A DNA stretch of 29,276 nt from a virus (IMGVR_UViG_3300010885_050313:1-29276), one strand, 5' to 3'; counted from the stretch's first letter, positions 13,065 through 21,746 are shown. Numbers and translations: made by a program. The notes: a model not told the origin generated them from the sequence alone.

Positions 13065-14081
13065 ATGGAAGGAGAAATTAACCTAAATTCGATAGTTTAT
13101 AATAGAATTATAACTAAAGAAGACATTCTAAAACATGTTACTCAAGAGGAAATCTATTCTCTTTATTTAGGAGAAGATATTTCTCAGTTAGGTGTATATC
13201 ATAGTCCATTAAGAGATGATAATATTCCTTCTTTTGGTCTTTATTTCCACAAAGTTGAGAGAAACACTCTAATGTTTTATGATTTTGCAACCAGAGATTC
13301 TGGTGATTTCGTGGTTTTGGTTTGTAAATTGTTTAATTTACCTTATGTAGAAGCCCTAAAGAAAATAGCATTTGATTTAGGGCTTTCACATTTATCTGTG
13401 GAAGCAAATAAACAAAACATCCAATACACTAGAATCCTACAAAAAGAACAAGTAAAATTAGGGGTTAAATTAAGAAATTGGTCTGTCCAAGATAAAGCTT
13501 TTTGGTCTTCTTTTGGCATCAAAAAAGCAACATTAATTAAGTTTAATGTGTTTCCTATTAGTCACGTTTTTTATAATGATACAGGCGTTAAAACAAGCAG
13601 TTTAGCCTATGTATATGCAGAATTTAAAGATGGTATTACTTCTTACAAGATTTACCAACCTTTTGAGACTAAAATTAAAAAATGGATTAATAATGCTAAC
13701 TATAGTGTTCATCAAGGCTATAAACAATTACCTAATAAAGGTAAAATTCTTATAGTTACAAAGTCATTGAAAGATGTAATGAGTATTCACGACTGTCTAA
13801 ATATTCCTGCAATTGGTTTGCAATCAGAATCCGTAATGATGAAGGATTCAGTAATGGATGAATATAAAAATCGTTTTGAACACGTAATATGTCTATTTGA
13901 CAATGATGAAGCAGGTAAAAAGTTGACTGCAATGTTTTCTGAGGCATTTCAAATTCCTTTCTTTTTTGTACCCGAATTGCCTAAAGTTACTGACTTTTCT
14001 GATTTAGTAAAATCTGTAGGAGTAACTGAAGCTACTTCTATCACAAAAAAATTAATCAAGAATGAAATTAGAAACCGATAA
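13065..14081 (+). CDS. DnaG-like primase with variant TOPRIM motif
   Basis: A 338-residue primase-type protein. Residues 44-85 (YHSPLRDDNIPSF, then FYDFATRDSGD) match the DnaG zinc-domain fold, but without the zinc cysteines. The TOPRIM domain is around 226-285: ILIVTKSLKDVM (228-239) replaces the usual catalytic Glu-Gly with Lys-Ser, and C276-L-F-D279-N-D281 gives the acidic pair. From memory, this KSLKD type is common in phages of Bacteroidetes. It should make primers for the polymerase with the DnaB-like helicase. The ATG follows a strong terminator with only a few bases of leader. Its end overlaps the next gene by 20 bases. Confidence 0.85.
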   Translation: MEGEINLNSIVYNRIITKEDILKHVTQEEIYSLYLGEDISQLGVYHSPLRDDNIPSFGLYFHKVERNTLMFYDFATRDSGDFVVLVCKLFNLPYVEALKKIAFDLGLSHLSVEANKQNIQYTRILQKEQVKLGVKLRNWSVQDKAFWSSFGIKKATLIKFNVFPISHVFYNDTGVKTSSLAYVYAEFKDGITSYKIYQPFETKIKKWINNANYSVHQGYKQLPNKGKILIVTKSLKDVMSIHDCLNIPAIGLQSESVMMKDSVMDEYKNRFEHVICLFDNDEAGKKLTAMFSEAFQIPFFFVPELPKVTDFSDLVKSVGVTEATSITKKLIKNEIRNR

Positions 14082-16500
14082 GAAAATTGGTTTTGATAGT
14101 AATATGGGTTTTGATGGAGTAGATGCTTCTATCAGTGCAGATGATATGCACAAATTGTGGGATATCTTACAAGACCCTTATAAGAATTCTATTGGAGCCG
14201 TAGTGCGAGAGTATGTTAGTAATAGTTTTGACTCACATGCTGAGGCAAACTTTATTAAACATAACGATTTAACTGCAATTCGTAATGAATATTCTGTGTA
14301 CAATACTGTACCAGATGAAGAAATTATTGAATTGAAAAAACATTTGCAAGTATTTAATGATGATGCCGTTGCAGTGTCTATTAATACTGATACTTCAGGA
14401 GTTTATTGGACAACTGAAGACTTTGGAGTAGGACTTTCTCCAAGTCGTGTAGTAAATGTTTTTGCAAACTATTTAAAGTCTACTAAAGAAAATTCTAATA
14501 ATGTAATCGGCGCCTTCGGAATTGGTTCTAAATCAGGTTTGTCTTATACAGACATTGTTTTCATACGAACTAGATATAATGGTAAAGAGTATGAGTATTG
14601 GCTTCGTAAAGGAGAAAAAGGTCCAAGATTAGAATTTGTATCTGAAATTCCTACTACGGAAAGAAATGGTACTCAGATTAAGATTTACATTAAGATTGTA
14701 TCAGGTCCGTATTCTTGGAGTAATCCTATGCCTGAAACACTTAGATTTGAGGAAGAATGTAAGAAACAGTTAGCTTATTTTGACAATGTGTATTTTAGTG
14801 GAATTTCTATTCAAAATGATTACAAGTTATTTGAAGGTACTCATTGGGTAAAAAATAGTAGTATTGCTCCTTTTTCTGGTCTCCATTTATGTTTAGGTAA
14901 GGTTGCTTACCCAATTGACTTTGGAGTTCTAGGAATTGATGCTATTACGTTTCCTGTAGCTTTAAAATTTGATATTGGAGAATTAGATGTTATTCAAACT
15001 CGTGAGGATGTTCGATATAATCCTAAAACAAAAGCAGCTATTCTTAATAAGATAGATTTGTTAAAGGAAGAATTTGAAACTCGCTGGAATAGTATTCAAT
15101 TAGAAACTGATGATTTACAGGTTTATCTAAAAAATAAAGATAAGATTCCTGCTATTGAATTAGATTCTCAAAATACATTACTATTAGAACAGCTATTTCC
15201 GCCAAAGTATTTAAAAGCATGGAAATTTATACCATTTGACAAAATTAATTTTAAGTGTCCAATTCTAGAAAATCTATTCTTTGAGTATAATGTATCTTAT
15301 AGAATGACTTCTCAAAGACTAGTTCCTAATAGTTTTGGAATGGGCTTTGGTAAATTTCTATTTGAAGGTACTTATACTTTTTATCGTATAAAAGAAAATA
15401 CTACTCCACTAGTAACTAAGTATATTGTTCAAGAACTAGAAGGAAGTAGAGACTGTTATTTAATTAGAAAAACTAAGCACATTTCTTTGTATGCGTACAA
15501 AAAGTTTTTAAAACTAGATGACTATCCTAAATCTGAATGGAGAACTATTATTACCACTTATCAAAAGGAAATTCAAAGACTTTTGATTAAAGTTAGTAAG
15601 TCTTATGATAAAGTCGTGGTTCCAAAAGAGTGGGGTGCAAAAGATAAAAATAGAGTAGCTATAGATAGAACGCTGTACAATGTAAATGTTCAACAATTAC
15701 ATCATGGTTATAATCTTTATTATACTCAATTGTCTTACAAATGGAATAAAGCTACAGTTTTACATAGTAAAAAACAATATTTAATAGATTCCGTTACAAA
15801 TAAAGAATCTTTAAATGATGTGACTACTTTGTATTATGCTGCTTTACAATACCGTTTTAAATTAGGAAAACTTCAAAGAAATCCTATTGAACGTGGCGGT
15901 CAAATTATGGCTGCTACAGTTGCACCAACTAACTTAAAGCATTTTGAAAATATGAAAAATGTAACTACGGTAGAATCTTTCTTGAATAAGAAAAATCTAA
16001 TTTTTAGACAAACAATGACTGCTATTAGATTATCTAAAAATGCTAAATTAATGCAACTTCTTAGAACTTCTCGTGACTTGTCTAATATTTGGGAAAATGT
16101 TTATTCACCTATAGCAAAAGAATTAATATTCTTGACTAAATATGTAGGAATGGCCTCAGATATTAATAAGAATAGCAAATTTGTAGAATCTTGTTATAGT
16201 ATAGCAGAAGAGCATAATTCGTGGGAATTTGATGTACTAAATAGAGCTGAAAATCTTCTTAAGTATTTTGAAGGATTAGATTTAATATTGTATTTAAATA
16301 ATTTAAGTGTTACTCCTGTGGAGCATATTGTACACTATATTCGAAATTACAATAAGTCTAATCGTGTTTCTTTGAGAAAGAAGTTAAATCCTAACTATTA
16401 TGTAAACTTTAATGCTCTGGAAGTAGAAGCTTTAGCTTCTTTTAAAGATGGTTCAATGGAAAAAATTACTAGTAATTATGTTAAATTATTGTCTAACTAA
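14062..16500 (+). CDS. rIIA: rIIA-like GHKL ATPase
   Basis: An 812-residue protein with an N-terminal GHKL ATPase (Hsp90/MutL type). The N-box is E50-Y-V-S-N54-S-F-D57, G1 is D120-F-G-V-G124, and G2 is G150-A-F-G153-I-G155. The rest has no recognised enzymatic motif. The gene is followed immediately by an rIIB-like gene, as in T4, and the length is near the ~725 aa of T4 rIIA. T4 rIIA and rIIB overcome the lambda RexAB exclusion system and are membrane-associated. A similar anti-defence role here is inference. The overlap with the primase stop is 20 bases, so translation may be coupled. Confidence 0.82.
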   Translation: MKLETDKKIGFDSNMGFDGVDASISADDMHKLWDILQDPYKNSIGAVVREYVSNSFDSHAEANFIKHNDLTAIRNEYSVYNTVPDEEIIELKKHLQVFNDDAVAVSINTDTSGVYWTTEDFGVGLSPSRVVNVFANYLKSTKENSNNVIGAFGIGSKSGLSYTDIVFIRTRYNGKEYEYWLRKGEKGPRLEFVSEIPTTERNGTQIKIYIKIVSGPYSWSNPMPETLRFEEECKKQLAYFDNVYFSGISIQNDYKLFEGTHWVKNSSIAPFSGLHLCLGKVAYPIDFGVLGIDAITFPVALKFDIGELDVIQTREDVRYNPKTKAAILNKIDLLKEEFETRWNSIQLETDDLQVYLKNKDKIPAIELDSQNTLLLEQLFPPKYLKAWKFIPFDKINFKCPILENLFFEYNVSYRMTSQRLVPNSFGMGFGKFLFEGTYTFYRIKENTTPLVTKYIVQELEGSRDCYLIRKTKHISLYAYKKFLKLDDYPKSEWRTIITTYQKEIQRLLIKVSKSYDKVVVPKEWGAKDKNRVAIDRTLYNVNVQQLHHGYNLYYTQLSYKWNKATVLHSKKQYLIDSVTNKESLNDVTTLYYAALQYRFKLGKLQRNPIERGGQIMAATVAPTNLKHFENMKNVTTVESFLNKKNLIFRQTMTAIRLSKNAKLMQLLRTSRDLSNIWENVYSPIAKELIFLTKYVGMASDINKNSKFVESCYSIAEEHNSWEFDVLNRAENLLKYFEGLDLILYLNNLSVTPVEHIVHYIRNYNKSNRVSLRKKLNPNYYVNFNALEVEALASFKDGSMEKITSNYVKLLSN

Positions 16501-16512
16501 AAAAATTAAATT

Positions 16513-17859
16513 ATGATAAAAGCAATGCGTGTAGATAAAACAGTTATCTGTTTTATTGGCTCAAAAATGTATCGAAAAGAATGTAGTTCTGATGAAGAAT
16601 TATTATTAGTTTTCGAGACTATTTCTAATACTAATGAAAACGATGCTGATGAAGTAAAAGCTCTATTGGAGTTGATGGCGGATACAGCAGTTTTACGCCA
16701 ACAAGAAAAGCAACAGGAAGAAATTGCTAAAGTTGAATTAGAAATAGCAGAACAACAATCTTTATTAGATTGGATGGAATCTATTAAAACTTTGGGAGAC
16801 GATCACTTCGAGGTAGTGGGAATTCGCCTTTACATGAAGAATATCAACATTACTATTCCTGAATTTTTGGCAAGAGAATTTGCACTTCGTAGAGAAAACA
16901 AAGAAGATTTATCAGCAATGATGAATTTTTGGAGACTATGTGCACTAAACTCTGATCCAAGATGTCGTGAGGATTTGTATAAATTCTTAATTAATAACAA
17001 ATTGAGTTTAACTCCTTCTGGTTATTTTGTTGCTTACAGAAATGTAAATATAAAAAATGAAGGAAATAGAGTAGTAAATGAGTTTGTTTCTGCGCAATGG
17101 TCTAAAGTCAAAGCTCAAAAGAAATCTCCTAAAAACTATATTGTAGCTAAAGATTTTGAAATAGACGGATTTGTTTGTATTACTGCAGATAAATGGGAAA
17201 CTGTTGAAGACACTATTTATGAAGTAGAACATGGAGAAGTAGACGATGATGATGATTATCAAGAGGCTTATATAGAAGAATATACTAAATATTCTTATGT
17301 AGGTAATCTTCAAGAATTGTATCAAGAGTTGACTAAAGATAACGAAGAAACTCAAACTGTTTATACTGATGGGTATACAGGTAGAATGCGTATTGTTATT
17401 GGAGAACCTGTAAGTATTCCAAGAAGCCAATGTAATGCTAATCCTGATGAAACTTGTTCAAGAGGTTTGCATGCTGCTAATAGTAGTTGGTTAACTAGCG
17501 GATATTTTGGCTCTGTAGGTTTAGCTGTTTTGGTAAATCCAATGAATGTTGTAGCAGTTCCTTATACGGATGGAGGTAAACTTCGTTGTTGTGAGTATCT
17601 TCCAATTTGTACTATTGAGTATGATGAAAATGGAAAAGTAATTCCTATTGACACTGCTACATTTGAACATGATTATGCTGAGTATACTCAAGCAGAATTA
17701 GAAAAAATGCTTTCTACAGTAGAATTGGAAGAACTAAAAGCTCACGATATTATTCCAAAAGAAATCAGTTTAACAGCTTTAAAAGGAATTATCACAGGCC
17801 TGGGAGATACTTTATCAGAAATGACTGAAGTTATTAAAAATCGTAAAGTAACCGTGTAA
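16513..17859 (+). CDS. rIIB: rIIB-like protein
   Basis: A 448-residue protein resembling T4 rIIB (~312 aa). A domain around residues 155-178 reads FLINNKLSLTPSGYFVAYRN. The C-terminal part has C315-S-R-G-L-H320 followed by VLVNPMNVVAVPYTDGGKLR, which matches the rIIB pattern of CS.GLH then a P.dVv.iP strand. A long acidic insertion at 238-262 (EHGEVDDDDDYQEAYIE) and a helical C-terminal extension explain the larger size. It pairs with the rIIA-like protein 12 bases upstream. Probably membrane-associated with rIIA; function in this phage unknown. Confidence 0.85.
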   Translation: MIKAMRVDKTVICFIGSKMYRKECSSDEELLLVFETISNTNENDADEVKALLELMADTAVLRQQEKQQEEIAKVELEIAEQQSLLDWMESIKTLGDDHFEVVGIRLYMKNINITIPEFLAREFALRRENKEDLSAMMNFWRLCALNSDPRCREDLYKFLINNKLSLTPSGYFVAYRNVNIKNEGNRVVNEFVSAQWSKVKAQKKSPKNYIVAKDFEIDGFVCITADKWETVEDTIYEVEHGEVDDDDDYQEAYIEEYTKYSYVGNLQELYQELTKDNEETQTVYTDGYTGRMRIVIGEPVSIPRSQCNANPDETCSRGLHAANSSWLTSGYFGSVGLAVLVNPMNVVAVPYTDGGKLRCCEYLPICTIEYDENGKVIPIDTATFEHDYAEYTQAELEKMLSTVELEELKAHDIIPKEISLTALKGIITGLGDTLSEMTEVIKNRKVTV

Positions 17860-17861
17860 AT

Positions 17862-18374
17862 ATGGCAAATACAGAGCTTAAATTAGAGTTTCCTGAATTT
17901 ATTACCCATATTCCTAAAAACAAAAAAGAGTGGATAAAAATTGGTTACAATAAAATTCATGCATCTGTGCACTATACTACTAGAGCTGCTTTAGTAGCAG
18001 CTATGCATGGGTATATTGAAAAACATATTCCTGAAAATTTAACTATAGAGGGACCTGTTGAAACCAAGTTAACCGTATTTGCTCCTATAAATTTTGGAAT
18101 AATGAAAATGGTAGTAGACAAAAAAACAGGAAAAAGAAAGGTGAGCTGGAATCTAGCGCCCCCTAATTACAAACCTAACTGGGATATTGGTAATCTAGCT
18201 TTAATTTGGCTTAAGTGTTTAGACGATGTACTAATTAAGAAAGGTATTTTACCTGACGATACTGTAGAGCATCTTCAAAGAACTACTTATGAGTTTATTC
18301 CTATTACAAATTTTAAAGATAGAAAATTGGTTTACAGTTTAAAAACAATTAAAAGAAGAAGAAATGGATTATAA
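17862..18374 (+). CDS. RusA-like Holliday junction resolvase, variant
   Basis: A 170-residue protein similar to RusA. Residues 100-134 read PPNYKPNWDIGNL then CLDDVLIKKGILPDD. This matches RusA's 'kpDlDNilK..lDaL...G...DD' pattern: D108, N111, D121 and D132-D133 are present. But the second Asp of the DxD pair is G110, and the Lys that follows (K76 in E. coli RusA) is Leu. The catalytic acids of RusA are partly lost, so resolvase activity is uncertain. It is encoded next to the PDDEXK exonuclease and downstream of rIIB, suiting DNA-recombination work. Its stop overlaps the next start. Confidence 0.6.
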   Translation: MANTELKLEFPEFITHIPKNKKEWIKIGYNKIHASVHYTTRAALVAAMHGYIEKHIPENLTIEGPVETKLTVFAPINFGIMKMVVDKKTGKRKVSWNLAPPNYKPNWDIGNLALIWLKCLDDVLIKKGILPDDTVEHLQRTTYEFIPITNFKDRKLVYSLKTIKRRRNGL

Positions 18375-19386
18375 ATCATTACCTGGTACTAATCAAAGTA
18401 TCCTAAAAAAGATTTTAGATCATCCTAAGGATTATCTAAAAGCAAAAGCACGTCAAGAAAGTCCAGAAGAATCTACAGAAGAACATTTTGTATTTGGCAG
18501 TATGGTAGATATGATGTTGCTATCTTCTAGAGTTGAATTTGATACTAAATTTGAAAGAATTCCTGATGATGTAAAATGTAGTGATACTATAAAAGCAATT
18601 GTTAATGGTATTTATAGTGAATTATCAGACAGTAATGTACCAGTAACAGATGCTGGTTTACGACCTATTATACTAAAGTATTGTAACGAGTTTGGTTATC
18701 AAGGTAATTGGAAAGACGATACTAGAGTTGATAAAATTATCAAAGATGGTAGTGAATATTATGATATTCTAGTTCGTGGAGTAAATAAAACCTTAGTTAC
18801 AGAAACTGAATATGCTAACGCAGTAAATTGTCTTATGGCCTTAAAATTTGATGCATTTACAAGACAGTATGTAGATAAGAAGTTTGAAAAGAACAATGTC
18901 GAATTCTTAGATAGATTTATTATTCAATTTGTTCATAATGGCAGAACTATAAAAGGCGAGTTAGATAGAGTTGTTATTAATCACACTAAAAAAACTATTA
19001 CACCTGTAGATTTTAAAACTACAGGGAAAACTGTTAAAGGATTCAAGTATGATTTCTGGAAATATCGTTATGATTTTCAAGCTGCTGTATATAAGTTAGG
19101 CTTGTTAGCTCATCCTGATATTATTGAACTATTGAATAAGGAATATTCTTTGGAAAACTTTGTTTATTGTGTAGTAGAAAAGAATTTGGTTTATAATCCT
19201 ATGAATTTTGTGGTTCCTTCTGCTGTTGATAACATCGGTTTACATGGTGGATTTCTAAGCAATGGCCAAGAAGTAGAAGGTTTCTTTGCTGCATGTGCTA
19301 GATTAGACTTTGCTGAGAATAATGATGCTTGGGAATATCCAATGGAGTATTATCAACTAGAGGGCGCAACTTATTTAGAAGTTTAA
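18364..19386 (+). CDS. RecE/Cas4-like PDDEXK exonuclease
   Basis: A 340-residue nuclease of the RecB/RecE-like PDDEXK superfamily. The core is G198-E199-L-D201 then P214-V-D216-F-K218-T with a downstream Y236/Q239..Y243 motif (YRYDFQAAVY), typical of the family's final helix. The N-terminal domain with the FGSMVD motif (residues 44-49) fits the GxxxH/D position of these exonucleases. It probably generates 3' single strands for recombination with the Sak4-like ATPase and SSB. It overlaps the RusA-like gene by 11 bases, a natural pair of recombination genes. Confidence 0.85.
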   Translation: MDYKSLPGTNQSILKKILDHPKDYLKAKARQESPEESTEEHFVFGSMVDMMLLSSRVEFDTKFERIPDDVKCSDTIKAIVNGIYSELSDSNVPVTDAGLRPIILKYCNEFGYQGNWKDDTRVDKIIKDGSEYYDILVRGVNKTLVTETEYANAVNCLMALKFDAFTRQYVDKKFEKNNVEFLDRFIIQFVHNGRTIKGELDRVVINHTKKTITPVDFKTTGKTVKGFKYDFWKYRYDFQAAVYKLGLLAHPDIIELLNKEYSLENFVYCVVEKNLVYNPMNFVVPSAVDNIGLHGGFLSNGQEVEGFFAACARLDFAENNDAWEYPMEYYQLEGATYLEV

Positions 19387-19388
19387 TT

Positions 19389-19997
19389 ATGGTAAAATAC
19401 AACAAAACTGCTACATTTTTATTTCCTTTATTGGAAATACCTAAAAAGTTATTTACTTGTGATGTAAGATTTCCTTGGGGTAGATTAAGATTTGACCAAA
19501 GATTTCTTAATGCATTTATGACTGATGCAGGTATTTCTAAATATAAAGAAAATCACATTTTTGTGGTTTGTAGAAATTTTAGAGATGTACATTTTGATGG
19601 ATTTTACAACACTTTGCAAAGTTTCCCTAATTATGTAGATGATTATGAAAAAAATGGTCTATTAATATTAGTCTATACTATTCCTGAACACAATATGGAG
19701 GATTATTTATTATTAGTAAATGGTAAATACTCTGAAATAACAGAAATTTCTAAACAACTTATTTTAGCTAATAATTTCTTTAGTGGTGCTCCTCACACAA
19801 TACCTTTGATTCTATATAAAACTGAGATGCTTAAAAAGCATTGGGAAGATGTTTTAAGTAGTGAAGGTTCTGAGGTAGATTTAGGAAATCAAGAAGTATG
19901 GCCTATTATAGACCAATCTTGTCAAGTGTTGACTGATGAAATCACATGCAGTCTAACAGGAGAACAAAAATTAATGCCTACGGGGGAGTTTGATTAA
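19389..19997 (+). CDS. Hypothetical protein (202 aa)
   Basis: Not recognised. It starts MVKYNKTATFLFPLLEIPKK at ATG 19389, two bases after the upstream stop. A longer frame back to 19329 overlaps the exonuclease and is less likely. The protein has mixed strand and helix patterns (HIFVVCRNFRD, LLILVYTIPEHN) and no membrane segment. Its stop lies inside a hairpin (19983-20003). Crassvirales genomes carry uncharacterised genes of about this size next to the exonuclease, but I do not know this one's function. Confidence 0.7.
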   Translation: MVKYNKTATFLFPLLEIPKKLFTCDVRFPWGRLRFDQRFLNAFMTDAGISKYKENHIFVVCRNFRDVHFDGFYNTLQSFPNYVDDYEKNGLLILVYTIPEHNMEDYLLLVNGKYSEITEISKQLILANNFFSGAPHTIPLILYKTEMLKKHWEDVLSSEGSEVDLGNQEVWPIIDQSCQVLTDEITCSLTGEQKLMPTGEFD

Positions 19998-20007
19998 CTC
20001 CCCTTAT
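19983..20007 (+). terminator. Weak terminator hairpin overlapping a stop codon
   Basis: GGGGAGTT (19983-19990) pairs with AACTCCCC (19996-20003) around TGATT, and is followed by TTAT. The stop TAA (19995-19997) is in the loop and 3' arm. The stem is strong but the T-tail is short, so it may act partly as mRNA protection rather than full termination. Confidence 0.45.
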
Positions 20008-20024
20008 GGGTTAAACTACAAATT

Positions 20025-20444
20025 ATGGAAAAGACAATTAATCCCTTTACATGTAGGGAAGACCAAATTATCAAACAATGTTTAGATACTAACATTGGAA
20101 GACCGTTTGATGCAATTAAAAAAGCTTCTACTCTTTTGGGTAGAAGCTATAATTCTGTTTATTCTCGTTATTATGCAAAGAATAAATTTAAACCAGAAAT
20201 CAAAGTAATTATGAGCCCTATACAAGAAATCTTTTTTAAAAGAGATATGTTATCAAAAAGAAAATTTGATGTGTGGATGGAGCTAAATCGTGAACGTTTA
20301 TTAAAAGAAGAAGATGAGAGGGAAAGACTATTGGACAGCAGAAATGGGACAAGGATGGGCCCTAACATTGAAGGAAACATTAAAAAGTCCTTACATGGAA
20401 AAATTGATGACATTCCTCAGCCTGCAATACGCAATGGGCAATAA
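20025..20444 (+). CDS. Myb/SANT-like DNA-binding protein (139 aa)
   Basis: A 139-residue protein with a Myb/SANT-like domain. The pattern F8-T-C-R-E-D-Q-I-I then FDAIKKASTLLGRSYNSVYSRYYAKN (residues 28-53) is the Bacteroidetes-type variant of 'FT.eEd..i....AF..aA..l.Rs..aV..RYY'. The rest is charged and helical. The last ~43 residues overlap the UDG gene (131 bases) in another frame and look compositionally unlike a domain. This could regulate phage transcription; no target is visible. The true end could be earlier if the overlap arose by stop loss. Confidence 0.65.
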   Translation: MEKTINPFTCREDQIIKQCLDTNIGRPFDAIKKASTLLGRSYNSVYSRYYAKNKFKPEIKVIMSPIQEIFFKRDMLSKRKFDVWMELNRERLLKEEDERERLLDSRNGTRMGPNIEGNIKKSLHGKIDDIPQPAIRNGQ

Positions 20445-21000
20445 TCATCCTCAAAATAAATCAGACATTTTTAAATGCTATCGTTTGACGCCATGGGAAA
20501 ATTTAAGAGTAGTAATTATAGGTGATGAGCCTCATTTTTCTTCAGGTTATCATGCATTAGCTTATTCTGATGAATATGTGCATGCTTACCACAATGGATC
20601 TATTACTTCTATTGCAAATTGCATAGAAAGAGATTATTATGAAGGTCTTAATTTAGACTTTGATTATTCTCTAGAATCCTGGGCAAAACAAGGAGTACTA
20701 ATGCTAAACAGAAGTATTACTGTGAAAGCTAATGCAATCCATTCTCATAGAAAACCGTGGAGTAAATTCTTCTTGGCTACTATTCAAGCAATAGTAGATT
20801 ACAAACCAGGGACGATTTTTATGCTATGGGGAGAAGGTTATGATGATATAATTCCTATGTTGAACAATCAGCATATCTTTACTTGGGAACATCCTCATAA
20901 AGCTCTTTTAGAATATCGAGAATGGAATTGTCCTAATTTTAAACAAGTAGACACACTTTTAGAATATTTAAATGGAAGAGACAATATCATTAAGTGGTAA
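20314..21000 (+). CDS. ung: Uracil-DNA glycosylase (family 1-like) with altered catalytic motif
   Basis: A 228-residue protein with a clear family 1 UDG layout: residues 14-42 (WALTLKETLKSPYMEKLMTF), V66-V-I-I-G70 then D71-E-P-H-F75, the Asn motif LMLN132-RSITV, I168-F-M-L-W172-G, and the His motif H193-P-H-K then Y201-R. But motif A, normally GQDPYH with the catalytic Asp, reads GDEPHF, so Gln-Asp become Asp-Glu and Tyr-His become His-Phe. The catalytic Asp is thus Glu, and the His of HPS is kept. Activity on uracil is uncertain. It overlaps the Myb-like gene by 131 bases and the next gene by 29 bases. Confidence 0.85.
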   Translation: MRGKDYWTAEMGQGWALTLKETLKSPYMEKLMTFLSLQYAMGNNHPQNKSDIFKCYRLTPWENLRVVIIGDEPHFSSGYHALAYSDEYVHAYHNGSITSIANCIERDYYEGLNLDFDYSLESWAKQGVLMLNRSITVKANAIHSHRKPWSKFFLATIQAIVDYKPGTIFMLWGEGYDDIIPMLNNQHIFTWEHPHKALLEYREWNCPNFKQVDTLLEYLNGRDNIIKW

Positions 21001-21445
21001 TTTTAAAACCAAAAAAAATTTTACTAAAACAGAGCTGTTAAGTATTCGTAATGATGTTATCTTAGGCAATCCTAAATTATGGATATGTCATAAACACGGA
21101 ATTACTGAAAATGTTTTTGATAAAATGTACGGAGAATTTTCAGAACTAATGGCTACTGTAACTGCAAAATACCCTAAATGTATTTTAGGAAGTAAACAAG
21201 AAGCTTATTGTTCAGAAGAAGAAATGCTTAAAGGTTTTCCTCAATATAAATGGAAAGATTTAAGTAGATTAGAAAAACAATTTTATTTTAATTATGGAAA
21301 AAAATTTAACAAAGTCCGTGCAGGAATTAGTAGAAGACTGGAGCCGCACCTTCGGACTGCCTATGAAAGAGGAGAAAGGATTTCCCTCGATGGAGAGAAT
21401 CCAACTATCCCTAAAATTGATAGACGAAGAGTTAGAAGAAACTAA
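20972..21445 (+). CDS. Hypothetical protein with deep 3' overlap (157 aa)
   Basis: Not recognised. It starts inside the UDG gene (29-base overlap) and ends 152 bases inside the MazG-like gene. The N-terminal 105 residues (KTELLSIRNDVILGNPKLWI, CSEEEMLKGFPQYKW) look like a real helical protein. The C-terminal ~50 residues, encoded within the MazG-like frame, are basic (RRLEPHLRTAYERG, RRRVRRN) and could be a DNA-binding tail or accidental extension. Function unknown. Confidence 0.6.
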   Translation: MEETISLSGNFKTKKNFTKTELLSIRNDVILGNPKLWICHKHGITENVFDKMYGEFSELMATVTAKYPKCILGSKQEAYCSEEEMLKGFPQYKWKDLSRLEKQFYFNYGKKFNKVRAGISRRLEPHLRTAYERGERISLDGENPTIPKIDRRRVRRN

Positions 21446-21746
21446 ACAAGCTATCTTGTCCAGAGATTTTCAAGAAACTGAAGATGGATTAGGAGATCTT
21501 CTATGGGTTACTATTCGAGCAATGTTCGAAATGGGTATTAATCCACAAAAAACTATCGAGGCAATCTACGAAAGTAATATGTCAAAAGCAGATAATACTT
21601 TAGACGATGCTATATTAACATACAAGCATTACATGGAGCAAGGTATTAATACCTATTCCAAAGAAGTGCGAGGTAAGTTTATAACTTACCGTTTTTCTGA
21701 CAATAAAGTATTAAAGTCTAGAAATTGGAAACCTCCTGTATTGTAA
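21294..21746 (+). CDS. MazG-like nucleotide pyrophosphohydrolase
   Basis: A 150-residue all-alpha NTP pyrophosphohydrolase-like protein. The N-terminus (QELVEDWSRTFGLPMKEE, residues 10-27) fits the usual start of this family. The metal site is L42-IDEELEET50 and E61-TEDGLGD68, the ExxE...ExxD arrangement, followed by YESNMSKAD (92-100), a typical ending of the active site. It hydrolyses (d)NTPs or related nucleotides, probably modulating host pools or alarmones during infection, as proposed for phage MazG proteins. The ATG at 21294 matches the family start, so the 152-base overlap with the previous gene is probably real. Confidence 0.8.
   Translation: MEKNLTKSVQELVEDWSRTFGLPMKEEKGFPSMERIQLSLKLIDEELEETKQAILSRDFQETEDGLGDLLWVTIRAMFEMGINPQKTIEAIYESNMSKADNTLDDAILTYKHYMEQGINTYSKEVRGKFITYRFSDNKVLKSRNWKPPVL

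Noticed and set aside
17008-17430. Minus-strand frame opposite the rIIB-like gene, with long Ile/Phe stretches
   Set aside because: It is the complement of acidic Asp/Glu codons and mimics membrane helices; the plus-strand protein has clear family motifs.
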